Assembly (NCBI GenBank): GCA_022819585.1
Contig: JAJEGY010000008.1
Span: 1 to 57,305 of the forward strand
Direction of reading: 5' to 3'
Length of the DNA stretch: 57,305 nucleotides
Source: Dehalococcoidia bacterium
Lineage (GTDB): Bacteria; Chloroflexota; Dehalococcoidia; Lucifugimonadales; Lucifugimonadaceae
Below the pieces are notes generated by a model, which did no database searches, was not told the origin of the DNA, and saw nothing but the letters and a program-made list of their open reading frames with translations. Every line of letters begins with the position of its first letter. The first letter of the stretch is position 1. Positions 1-7,708 of the stretch are shown here, piece after piece. Made by a program: the position numbers and the translations under genes.

Positions 1-14
1 CGCGCTGTAGCCTC

Positions 15-325
15 GCTCCTGTGATGGGCAGGAGTAGACGTCCGTCGGCTCCACGTGCGGTCTCCCGGCCCTTGGCTGGGCATCCCCCGCGGACTCGCTT
101 CGCTCGTCCGCGCCCCCTTCGCTTCGCGAAAGGGGCTTGAGAGGATGCCTGCTGGCTCGTTGTGCGGCGCAGGACTGATGCGTCGCGCTCCGGGAACTGG
201 GCCTCCCACGCTTCTGCACGGACCCTCGCGGTCTTGCGACGGACTTCCGATCCGTCGAGGGACGCCACCAGAGTGCATGTAGACGCGGGGATACTGCGCG
301 GTGGTTCGCGCTTTTTTGTGTATCG
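15..325 (+). ncRNA. T-box-like leader RNA, apparently orphan
   Basis: Several blocks occur in the order and spacing of a T-box leader, the tRNA-sensing RNA normally found upstream of aminoacyl-tRNA synthetase genes. GATGGGCAGGAGTAGACG (about 22-39) resembles the start of Stem I with its AGTA bulge. GAGAGGATGCC (about 138-148) resembles the conserved end of Stem I. A Stem III-like hairpin CCCTCG...CGAGGG (about 229-264) encloses ACGGA/TCCGT. GCGCGGTGGTTCGCGC then TTTTTT (about 296-317) resembles the T-box/antiterminator sequence, with TGGT available to pair with a tRNA acceptor end, and could itself act as a terminator. No synthetase follows on the plus strand; the next gene is convergent. The specifier codon could not be assigned because the distal part of Stem I is made of a genomic repeat. 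This is recognition by eye only. A decayed leader or another structured RNA is possible. Confidence 0.5.
75..140. repeat. GC-rich palindromic repeat, family B, copy 1
   Basis: The stretch from GGGCATCCCC through CTCGCTTCGCTCG to CGCTTCGCGAAAGGGGC matches the reverse complement of about 41504-41577 with only scattered differences. It contains short self-complementary arms (TCGCTTCGCTCG, TTCGCTTCGCGAA). It lies inside what would be distal Stem I of the T-box-like RNA. Confidence 0.6.
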
Positions 326-530
326 ATCTTTGCCTTCATGTCCTCACGTTTCTCCCTGTGACTGTCTGGGTCGGGGGTCTGCACACGTCTGCGCAGCACT
401 GTGTTCGATCCGTCGATCTGATTACTATATTACTACGGATGTTGGCGTTGTCAAGCGCGTTTTGTCTGAACGGGGATTATTGGGGGTTTTGTGGGATTAT
501 TGGGATTTGGTGTTAGTTGTTGCGCGGTTT

Positions 531-628
531 GGTTTTGGGTTGCGTTGTTGGTTGTTTGGGGTGCCCGGCCTGTTTGTCCGCCCCGGTTGCCCTCACCCTG
601 GCCCTCTCCCGCCGAGCGGGAGAGGGGA
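531..628 (-). repeat. Composite REP-like repeat, family A, copy 1 (inverted)
   Basis: Reading the minus strand gives the same order as the copies around 40-48 kb: CTCTCCCGCTCGGCGGGAGA, GGCCAGGGTGAGGGCAACCG, GGGCGGACAAAC, GGGCACCCCAAACAACCAAC. The rest of 320-634 has no convincing gene. Short open frames there are translations of GC-rich sequence and repeat. Confidence 0.8.
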
Positions 629-634
629 TTTCGT

Positions 635-3600
635 TCATAGCCTGTGACTGTTTTGGTTGGAGTCTGGGTTTCGCGGAGGGTTTGGGGTTGATGATTTACT
701 CGGAGAGGATTGCGGGGCTGACAGGGTGACCATTTCCGGCTCCGATGGCTGGTCTTGGGTTGGTTGGATGTTGGAGAGTTCGGCTAGCTGGTTGGTGATG
801 CGGACGGTTTCGGCGCTTACGGTGGTGACGCGTTTTAGTAGGTCGATGACGTGTTCTTTGTGGTCAGCGAAGCGGTAGGCGTTGAAGCGTTCGCGGATGG
901 TCGGGTCCCTGGGTTTGCGCTCTTTGTACTGGTCGAGGACCCATTCGAGTGCGGAGCGGCTGCCGAGGCGGTACTCCCATGCGGAGTCGGGGATGCCGGT
1001 TAGTGTGGTTTGGTTGTCGAGGGTGATGGTGCCGCGTTCTTTGTCGGCGCGAAGTCGGGGGTTGCCCGATGGTTTTTGTTGCTCGACACGATTTAGCTTC
1101 CAAGGTGATGCCGATTCGAAACCGATGTGGAGGTCTAGGAGTTGCTGGCCTAGGCTTGTCCACGCGTCGAAGTCGTCGTGCAAAAACAAGCGAGGAAACT
1201 CCTGCAGGAGGTCAACGGCGTAGGTTTCGCGATATTTGGGATCGTGCAGAACCGCGTAGGTGTAGGAGAAGATGTCCTCGGCGGTGATGTCGTCGTCTCC
1301 GTAATGCCCGCGGACTTGGAGCAGTCCCCACTCGGTGATGTTGCTGACTCGATCTCCTTCCTGCATGTAGCGGTACAGGGGGAGGCAGAAAGTTGGTCCA
1401 TAACCAGTTTCCGTAAACTTAACGTCAACAACCCTGTCCGAAGCAAGAGCAACGAAATAATTGGCTGTAGGTCCTTTAATGCAAATCATCTGGTTTTGAT
1501 GAGCGTACCCATTTGGGAACATTTTTGGCATTTGGTATCGCCGACCAATCAATTCGGGCAAGAAATATAGGTTTTTCTTCGTGAATGGGCGGTAATACGA
1601 TTCGACGGTATGATCTTGCGAGTATGTCAATGGAACGCCCCGCTGCAAATGTCTGCGCAAATCGTAGTCCCACTTGATTGCCGTTCCCAGATCCACATCC
1701 TCAAAGTCGGTTCCGGATAAACGTCGACGTTGTTTCTCGTAAACGTTTGTGAAAAATTTCACTTTCGAAGCAAGATTACTACGATCGAAATCTAACACCC
1801 ATTCATCGCGCTGTGTCTTGATGCCATTCGAGTACAAACTGAATACCGCGTTGGCATTCTCGGATTTTCGGGAACGAACCTTCGTGCGAAAAGCAAGGGG
1901 AACTAGAGTACGGAAATCGGTATCCGTTTGGTTGAGCCAAAGTCCGCGTTCGTCGGGAGCAATTTCCGAAAAACCAAAAGACGGTAGCGTTCTGTCTAGA
2001 ATGAATTGGACTTTCTCGTTCGATTTCGTGTAGTCGTCAACGGCATCGTAAAAAACCTTGAACGCGGTTTGTCCTTGCTTTCTGACGAGGAAGTAGATAG
2101 CTACTCCCACGCGTATCTTGTCGTCGAAAATGTTCCCACCTTCTCGGCGTCTTCGCTGACCACTGGTCCGGGCGTTCCCTTTGAGGTCGATCGCCCATAG
2201 CTCGTTGAACTCGTCAGCGACGACCTCACGAAATCCATCATCCTGCCTTGAATCTAGGAACGCTCTGTTACTGACGAAAGCGATAATCCCATCGTCCGCA
2301 AGTCTGTCCGATGCCCAACGAATAAACCGCTTGTACATGTCGTACTGTTGATTGCGATTCTGGGCAGTGCTGGCATTTGAGTAGGTTTCTCGAATTCTCT
2401 GGTCAATGACCGGGTACGCTCGATTGGGATTGAATTCGTTGAAATTGGTTTGGGCTGTGTTGTACGGCGGGTTGCCGATGATTACGCTGATGGGCTTTTC
2501 GTTCTGTTCTTGGATGCGTATCCAGTTGTCTACGGAGAGTCCGCCGAGATTGAATCCGCCCTGCCGGGTTACTGCGCCGCTGGTGCTGCCAGTCTGCTGC
2601 CAGTCCATGTTGTCGAGGGTGTCGACGAAGCAAAGGTTGGGGAACTCGAGGTATTCGCCGGTTTTCTCACGGTAGCTGTATTCGATGTTCAGATTTGCGA
2701 TGTAGTAGGGGAGGATTGCGACTTCGTTGGCGTGGATTTCGTTGAGGTATTTGTATTTGAGACGGTCGGCGGGGAGGTAGTCGATGAGGCTGGTGATGAA
2801 GGTGCCGGTGCCGGTTGCGGGATCGAGGATCTGGACATTGTCGTCTGCCAGAGTTCGTCCGAAGTGTTTCTGGAGCAGATGGTCTGTGCCACGAATGATG
2901 AAGTCGACGATCTCGTTGGGGGTGTAGACGACCCCTAAACGGTCGGCAGCCGCGGGGTTGTATGTCTTGTAGAAGTCCTCGTAGATGGCTTTGAGGAACT
3001 GCTGTTTTTCCGAGTAGTCGGCGATCTCGTCAGCGGCGCGACCGATGGCGCCGTAGTAGGCGCGGAGTCGGTCGATGGCCTGTCGGCGGACGTCGCCGGT
3101 GAAGAAGGTTTGTTCGAGTGCAGTGAGATGTGCTGCGATGTTGTTCTCGCGGTGGAACTGGTCTTCGGCGAATACGCGCAGGAAGATGTCCTGCGTGAGG
3201 ATGTGTTGCAGGAGCATCTCGCGCACATCGGCTTCGGAGACAGCCGGGCTGATGCTCTGTCGGCATTGTTCGAGGAACTCGGCGGCGTGTTGCTGGTAGT
3301 CTGGGTTGTTCGCCTCGGCATCTTCTACGGATTGCCGGAGGTTTTCGAGGACAGTGGGAAGGTCTGTCTTGAACTGTTCCTGTGCGGCACGAAATTCCTC
3401 GATGTTGGGTAGTTCGTAATTGAGGAAGCGGAGAATGAGGCGATTCAACTGCGCGGCGTCGGTCATGTCGACGCGCATCGCCTCTTCCCGGTTTTGGAAT
3501 AAGACGGCAGTTTCGGAATCTTCGAAAAGGATGTTGTCGCGCGGGTATCCGCGGTTGAATTTCGCTTGGATTTCGGCGTCGAGGTCGTCGTGGGTGTCTT

Positions 3601-3835
3601 TGGCTTCCCAATAGCCGCGAGCCATGCGTAGGGTGTCTTTGACGGTGCCGTCGGGGATGCCTCCAGGTCCGGCGAGTTCGGAGATTAGTTTGAGGTTTTC
3701 GCGGTGGTTGGCGCAGTATTGGGATAGGCAGTTTTGGAATGCGGCGCGGATGCTCGATTCGTTGTCGGAGCCGCCGAATTGGATGATGTCTTCGAGTTCT
3801 TGGTAGTAGGTCTCAATGTGGGGGTAGGTTGGCAT
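635..3835 (-). CDS. Type IIG/ISP-like restriction enzyme: nuclease fused to N6-adenine DNA methyltransferase
   Basis: A 1066-residue protein that probably methylates adenine and cuts DNA. An N-terminal PD-(D/E)xK-like nuclease is suggested by IPDG (60-63) and GYWEAKD (74-80). A helical linker follows. The methyltransferase core has the entry motif VVYTPNEIVDF (302-312), SAM motif I DPATGTGTF (338-346) and catalytic NPPY (455-458). The C-terminal half is probably the target-recognition region. No helicase is visible, so this is closer to a single-chain IIG enzyme than to full-length ISP enzymes such as LlaGI. The start at 3835 (MPTYPHIETYY) is chosen because the upstream 40 codons overlap the neighbouring gene and look non-native. 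It is the last gene of a three-gene minus-strand operon, 41 nt after the DUF5131 gene. Methyltransferase assignment is firm; nuclease assignment is motif-based. Confidence 0.85.
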   Translation of the reverse strand: MPTYPHIETYYQELEDIIQFGGSDNESSIRAAFQNCLSQYCANHRENLKLISELAGPGGIPDGTVKDTLRMARGYWEAKDTHDDLDAEIQAKFNRGYPRDNILFEDSETAVLFQNREEAMRVDMTDAAQLNRLILRFLNYELPNIEEFRAAQEQFKTDLPTVLENLRQSVEDAEANNPDYQQHAAEFLEQCRQSISPAVSEADVREMLLQHILTQDIFLRVFAEDQFHRENNIAAHLTALEQTFFTGDVRRQAIDRLRAYYGAIGRAADEIADYSEKQQFLKAIYEDFYKTYNPAAADRLGVVYTPNEIVDFIIRGTDHLLQKHFGRTLADDNVQILDPATGTGTFITSLIDYLPADRLKYKYLNEIHANEVAILPYYIANLNIEYSYREKTGEYLEFPNLCFVDTLDNMDWQQTGSTSGAVTRQGGFNLGGLSVDNWIRIQEQNEKPISVIIGNPPYNTAQTNFNEFNPNRAYPVIDQRIRETYSNASTAQNRNQQYDMYKRFIRWASDRLADDGIIAFVSNRAFLDSRQDDGFREVVADEFNELWAIDLKGNARTSGQRRRREGGNIFDDKIRVGVAIYFLVRKQGQTAFKVFYDAVDDYTKSNEKVQFILDRTLPSFGFSEIAPDERGLWLNQTDTDFRTLVPLAFRTKVRSRKSENANAVFSLYSNGIKTQRDEWVLDFDRSNLASKVKFFTNVYEKQRRRLSGTDFEDVDLGTAIKWDYDLRRHLQRGVPLTYSQDHTVESYYRPFTKKNLYFLPELIGRRYQMPKMFPNGYAHQNQMICIKGPTANYFVALASDRVVDVKFTETGYGPTFCLPLYRYMQEGDRVSNITEWGLLQVRGHYGDDDITAEDIFSYTYAVLHDPKYRETYAVDLLQEFPRLFLHDDFDAWTSLGQQLLDLHIGFESASPWKLNRVEQQKPSGNPRLRADKERGTITLDNQTTLTGIPDSAWEYRLGSRSALEWVLDQYKERKPRDPTIRERFNAYRFADHKEHVIDLLKRVTTVSAETVRITNQLAELSNIQPTQDQPSEPEMVTLSAPQSSPSKSSTPNPPRNPDSNQNSHRL

Positions 3836-3876
3836 GGGGGAGATTGTATTAGGTATGGATGGGAGGGAAGGGGTGG

Positions 3877-4596
3877 TCAACACTGAGCAGGCATTGCGTC
3901 CCAGGTGCGTCCCATAAGTTCGCGCCCAGTTCGCGACTTCTGGACACCGCCCCATTGCTTGAAGAAAAATGGGACATGAGCATCATCGCATTGCTGTTTG
4001 ATGTTAAGGACCCAATCCTTGTGCATCGGTCTTGAACCGGGGCCGGATTCTCCGCCTACGATGACCCAGTGGATACCTTCGAGATCGAAATCTCCGAGGT
4101 CTTCGAGCAACGGTTCGAGCGATAGGAAGCGGGTTTTAGCCGGAACGTCGCGGAGGGCGTCGATTCGCCAGAGGTATTCCGGCGATTCGACGCTGGTGCC
4201 CATCCAGACGTTTTCTGGGAGTTCGTCTGAGGTGATTTGATTAGCGTAGTGGGCCATCGTTTTAGGACGTTTTGTAAGGACCTGGAAGCGGTGTTGTTGA
4301 GCTTGTCGCATGACCTCGAAAACTCTGGCGATGAAGTCGAAGGAGACTTCTGGGTGGAAAAGGTCGCTCATTGAGTTGACGAATATGTGTTGGGGTTTCC
4401 GCCAGTGTAATGGGCGATCGAGCATGTGCTCGTGCGTGGTTATGTTGAAGCCATTGCGGTAGTTTTTGACGCCCATGGCTTGAAGGCGGACGGTCATGCG
4501 TGCAGCGTAGCAGTTGTCGCATCCGGGGCTGATCTCGTCGCAACCGGTTACGGGGTTCCAAGTGGATTGGGTCCATTCAATCTTGGATTTGGACAT
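3877..4596 (-). CDS. DUF5131 / phage Gp37-Gp68 family three-Cys protein
   Basis: A 239-residue protein recognised from IEWTQSTWNPVTGCDEISPG, followed by CDNCYA. The cysteines C19, C26 and C29 form a CX6CX2C cluster. Also typical of the family are FVNSMSDLFH, FQVLTKRPKTM, NVWMGTSVES and VIVGGESGPGSRPM. The family is thought to be a TIM-barrel, radical-SAM-like protein whose biochemical role is not settled. Its usual neighbour is TcmP, and TcmP is directly upstream here: the start codon lies inside the last codons of tcmP (20-nt overlap), so translation is probably coupled. A Shine-Dalgarno-like GAGGAAC sits about 10 nt before the ATG. The methylase-nuclease gene follows 41 nt downstream. Confidence 0.85.
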   Translation of the reverse strand: MSKSKIEWTQSTWNPVTGCDEISPGCDNCYAARMTVRLQAMGVKNYRNGFNITTHEHMLDRPLHWRKPQHIFVNSMSDLFHPEVSFDFIARVFEVMRQAQQHRFQVLTKRPKTMAHYANQITSDELPENVWMGTSVESPEYLWRIDALRDVPAKTRFLSLEPLLEDLGDFDLEGIHWVIVGGESGPGSRPMHKDWVLNIKQQCDDAHVPFFFKQWGGVQKSRTGRELMGRTWDAMPAQC

Positions 4597-5518
4597 TTCT
4601 GAAGTTCCTCAGGATGTAATTTGCGCCTCTTTGCGCAAGGACTTGTGCGTTCCTAGATGGATTGCTGACAGCAAAGTGAACCTCGAAAATCGGCGTGCCG
4701 TTGCTGGTGAGTACCGCATGTGTTTCCGAAACTCCGGCGAATACGGTGCTCAACTTTTCTCGATAAAGATACGAAATTGCGGACGTGTGAGCTCTGAATT
4801 CGTATTCAGGATTCGGTTCGATTTCTGCTAGATCGAAGAGAGTTGGAGTTTGGTCGCCGGCCTGGGCTCGAACTGCGTCGAACTCGCGGATGAATTCGTC
4901 GTCGTACAACTGGCGCCAAGATTCATCGCCGAAGACATGTGTAAGCACAGACTGGAAGCGGTGGTCTTCCCCGCGTCGAAGTCGATTAGGGCTCGAACGC
5001 GCCAACGCTTGGCGAGGAAAGAGGAGAAGCACGTCCAAAGTTTGAGTACCTGCGATTTTTTCGACGGAACTCCAACCCAACTGGGTGGCAAAAGGGTCCA
5101 AGAAAATGACACCACGGATATTAGGGTGTATTGCCTTACTCAGATTGGGTGAAACTCTGTCTACGAACTCGTCCACGGGTTCAACACTCAATCGAACCGT
5201 CCTGTCGGTGTAATTTTGATCGACGATGCTCTTAAGTGAGGAAACGTTTTCCGGATCGCTGTCGTTGAAGATCAATTCATCGAATGGGCGTTCATCGATC
5301 GACAACGCGATCAGCGGTGAGCCTTCCCGTTCCGAGTCTTCGCCTCGAGGTTCCCAATAACCAGCACCGCAAAAGGGATCGACGTAAAAGAGTTGAAAAG
5401 GTTGTGACGCAGATGGTTGATTTTTCAGTACCGTAGTGAAATAATCTAAGTACAATCTTAATATTTTCAGCTTTTCATCGGTATGTTCACCGCCAAATTG
5501 CTGCGTGTGAGACGACAT
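4577..5518 (-). CDS. tcmP: Three-Cys-motif partner protein TcmP
   Basis: A 313-residue protein. The N-terminus (EKLKILRLYLDYFTTVL, then FQLFYVDPFCGAG at 41-53) is the hallmark of TcmP proteins. A Rossmann-like layout follows, with FNDSDPEN (84-91) and GVIFLDPFATQLGW (136-149), which resembles a methyltransferase fold with a DPF in place of a classical catalytic motif. The family is named for co-occurrence with three-Cys (Gp37/Gp68) proteins, which is what lies downstream. The ATG at 5518 is chosen over the GTG at 5536 because AAAGGAAC is placed just before the ATG. First gene of the minus-strand operon, behind a good promoter at 5567-5595. Molecular function is unknown; a phage-defence role is inferred from context. 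Confidence 0.87.
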   Translation of the reverse strand: MSSHTQQFGGEHTDEKLKILRLYLDYFTTVLKNQPSASQPFQLFYVDPFCGAGYWEPRGEDSEREGSPLIALSIDERPFDELIFNDSDPENVSSLKSIVDQNYTDRTVRLSVEPVDEFVDRVSPNLSKAIHPNIRGVIFLDPFATQLGWSSVEKIAGTQTLDVLLLFPRQALARSSPNRLRRGEDHRFQSVLTHVFGDESWRQLYDDEFIREFDAVRAQAGDQTPTLFDLAEIEPNPEYEFRAHTSAISYLYREKLSTVFAGVSETHAVLTSNGTPIFEVHFAVSNPSRNAQVLAQRGANYILRNFRNVQIQD

Positions 5519-5566
5519 ATGAGTTCCTTTCAACACGATGTGCGACGAGAATCTCTGACAGTCTAA

Positions 5567-5595
5567 ATATTAGCACTATCATCATAAATAATCAA
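5567..5595 (-). promoter_or_regulatory. Sigma-70-like promoter of the tcmP operon
   Basis: On the minus strand TTGATT (5590-5595) and TAATAT (5567-5572) are separated by exactly 17 nt. This predicts a short leader of about 40 nt before the tcmP start. The region is markedly AT-rich compared with its surroundings. Confidence 0.55.
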
Positions 5596-5692
5596 GGCGA
5601 TGCGATCAGCACTCGCTTTCACAACCGAAGCACTAGAATCGCATTTGCGACGTATCTTGTTTTAGATAGGCAAACGAGACGAGGTTATTGCG

Positions 5693-6322
5693 ATGCAGAA
5701 GATCGTTGATTGGATTAAGGGTCATAAGGCTGTTTCGGCGGTGATTGCTGCCGTGATTGTTGTGCCGGGGTTGGGGCTTGCTTGGTGGCTGGGGTCGCCG
5801 TTGTTTATTGATGTGACGGTGGATGAGGAGTTTCCGGCGTTGGAGAATGCGGTAATGCCGTCTGGAATGGCGATGGTCGATGCTCAGGCGACGATGGAAG
5901 TGGCGATGGACTCTCCAAGGCAGGTTGAGGAGGAGATGATGGAGGCGATGGGAGCGATGCTGGCGCCGGATGCGGTGAAGGTGGGCATGTTCCGAGATGG
6001 GGATAGTTTCCACAAGGGGAGCGGGAGTGCGACGATCTGGGATTTGGGGACGGATGGTTTTGTGTTGCGGTTCGAGGATTTCAACGTGATCAACGGGCCT
6101 GACCTGCGGGTGTTGTTGACGACGCATCCTGACCCGATGGGTCGGGGAGATGTCCATGCTGATGATGTGACGTATGTGGAGATCGGGAAGTTGAAGGGGA
6201 ACATCGGGAACCAGAACTATCCGATACCTAATGATGTGAACGTGGACGACTACCGCAGCGTGGTCATATACTGCAAACCGTTCCAAGTGGTGTTTTCGGT
6301 GGCGCCGCTTTCGGTTAATTGA
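5693..6322 (+). CDS. Membrane-anchored DM13 domain protein
   Basis: A 209-residue protein with a single N-terminal membrane segment (about 15-38, ending AWWLGSPLF) and an extracytoplasmic part. The C-terminal 110 residues are a DM13 domain: GSATIWDLG, LRFEDFNVINGPDLRVLL, YVEIGKLKGNIGNQNYPIP and YRSVVIYCKPFQVVFSVAPL, with the conserved Cys in the IYCKPF motif. DM13 domains are proposed to act in electron transfer or redox at the cell surface, but the function is not proven. GAGG about 9 nt upstream supports the ATG. It is followed after 24 nt by the sarcosine-oxidase-like gene on the same strand, so co-transcription is likely. Met-rich stretch at 50-85 (MAMVDAQATM, MMEAMGAM). Confidence 0.85.
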   Translation: MQKIVDWIKGHKAVSAVIAAVIVVPGLGLAWWLGSPLFIDVTVDEEFPALENAVMPSGMAMVDAQATMEVAMDSPRQVEEEMMEAMGAMLAPDAVKVGMFRDGDSFHKGSGSATIWDLGTDGFVLRFEDFNVINGPDLRVLLTTHPDPMGRGDVHADDVTYVEIGKLKGNIGNQNYPIPNDVNVDDYRSVVIYCKPFQVVFSVAPLSVN

Positions 6323-6346
6323 ACTGTGCAGATAGGAAGGGGTCCG

Positions 6347-7537
6347 ATGGGTAGCAATTCAGCAGATGTAATCGTTGTCGGGTTAGGAGCCCATGGGAGC
6401 GCGTCGGCTTGGCAGCTGGCGAAGCGTGGGACGTCGGTGATCGGGTTCGACGCGTTTACACCGCCGCACACGTTGGGGTCGAGTCACGGGGATACGCGGG
6501 TGATCCGTCAGATTTATGCGGAGCATCCTGACTATGTGCCGATCATGCTTCGGGGGTATGAGGTCTGGAGAGAGTTGGAGGAGACGGTTGCGGAGCATGG
6601 TGAAGCTGTGGAGTTGTTGCGGATCGTTGGCGGTTTGACGGTGGGACGTGCGGAGGCTGAGAACATCCAAGGGGTGAAGCGTGCGGCGGAGGCTCACGAT
6701 ATGGATCTGGAGATTCTGGATCCGTCAGAGATCCGGCATCGGTGGCCGCAATTTCAGCCGCATGATGATCAGGTTGGCGGGTTTGATCCGATGTCGGGAG
6801 TGTTATTCCCGGAGAAGTGCGTTGCTGCGCATCTCGACTCGGCGGTTAATGAGGGTGCGGACCTTCGTTACAACGAGCCGGTGCGTCGCTGGCATCCGGA
6901 TGGGGAAGGGGTGAGGGTGTTTACGGATCGGGGGGAGTATACGGCGGATCAGATCGTTTTCTCTGCGGGGGCTTGGAATCCGGGTTTTGTGTCGAAGCTG
7001 AATCTTCCGTTCCGGTTGGAGCGTCAGGTGCTGTTTTGGTTTCAGCCTGCTAGCAGTCCTGAGCTATTCGAGCCGGAGAACTGTCCGAACCACTCGTGGG
7101 AGTACAACGTGGACCACGGGTTGTATGTACAGCCTGACTTTGGCGGGGGTGTGAAGACGGCTTTCCACCATGGCGGGGATATGTTCGACGATCCGGTGGA
7201 ATTGGACCGTGCAGTTCGTGAGGAGGATGAACGGTCGTTGCGTCATGCGATCTCGGACATTCTTCCGCAGATGAATGGGCGGGTATTGAAGTCGGCAGTG
7301 TGTCTGTATACCGACACGCCGGACTACCACTTCTTGCTTGACTGGCATCCTGGGCACAAGAACGTGATTATCTGTAGTCCATGTTCAGGGCATGGGTTCA
7401 AGTTTGCGGCGGTCGTGGGTGAGATAGTGGCTGATATGGCTACGAAGGGGGACGCGGGTTACGACATGTCGTTGTTTGGGGTTGATAGGTTGCTTTCGGA
7501 GGGTTCGCAGACGGAATGTCCAGACGAGCAGACCTAA
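6347..7537 (+). CDS. Monomeric sarcosine oxidase / N-methyl amino acid oxidase (FAD)
   Basis: A 396-residue cytoplasmic flavoprotein that should oxidatively demethylate an N-methyl amino acid (sarcosine or N-methyltryptophan type), giving formaldehyde and hydrogen peroxide. The FAD-binding motif GLGAHG is at 12-17. DAFTPPHTLGSSHGDTRVIR is nearly diagnostic for the MSOX/SolA group. A Lys in GVKTAFHH fits the oxygen-activating Lys of MSOX, and the Cys in AVCLYTDTPDYHF fits the covalent FAD attachment Cys. CSGHGFKF near the end is the conserved C-terminal motif. ATG at 6347 is preferred over GTG at 6326 because AGGAAGG lies just before it. The family is clear; the substrate is not, and other N-methyl or secondary amines are possible. 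Confidence 0.88.
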   Translation: MGSNSADVIVVGLGAHGSASAWQLAKRGTSVIGFDAFTPPHTLGSSHGDTRVIRQIYAEHPDYVPIMLRGYEVWRELEETVAEHGEAVELLRIVGGLTVGRAEAENIQGVKRAAEAHDMDLEILDPSEIRHRWPQFQPHDDQVGGFDPMSGVLFPEKCVAAHLDSAVNEGADLRYNEPVRRWHPDGEGVRVFTDRGEYTADQIVFSAGAWNPGFVSKLNLPFRLERQVLFWFQPASSPELFEPENCPNHSWEYNVDHGLYVQPDFGGGVKTAFHHGGDMFDDPVELDRAVREEDERSLRHAISDILPQMNGRVLKSAVCLYTDTPDYHFLLDWHPGHKNVIICSPCSGHGFKFAAVVGEIVADMATKGDAGYDMSLFGVDRLLSEGSQTECPDEQT

Positions 7538-7592
7538 AATAGTTGGCGAGATAAGGATATGCTCTGGTGCTGTTTCTAAACCCCGTTCTATT

Positions 7593-7613
7593 CCCCCTTG
7601 GGCATCAAGGGGG
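7593..7613. repeat. Perfect intergenic hairpin CCCCCTTG-N5-CAAGGGGG
   Basis: An 8-bp perfect stem with a 5-nt loop lies 55 nt after the oxidase stop. No T-run follows, so it is more likely a short palindromic repeat or an mRNA 3-prime stabiliser than an intrinsic terminator. The remaining gap to 7708 shows nothing else certain; TACAAT at about 7660 could be a -10 element, but a good -35 is not visible. Confidence 0.55.
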
Positions 7614-7708
7614 AGGGGAACTTCGTGTCCTGACGAGTAGTGCGGTGTCTAACCTACAATCAATCTAGTAAGTAAGCGCTGGATTAGACACACAACCCGA
7701 GGGAAAGA

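Noticed and set aside
3836..3955. Longer start for the nuclease-methyltransferase (40 extra codons)
   Set aside because: The extension overlaps the end of the DUF5131 gene in another frame and does not resemble the family N-terminus.
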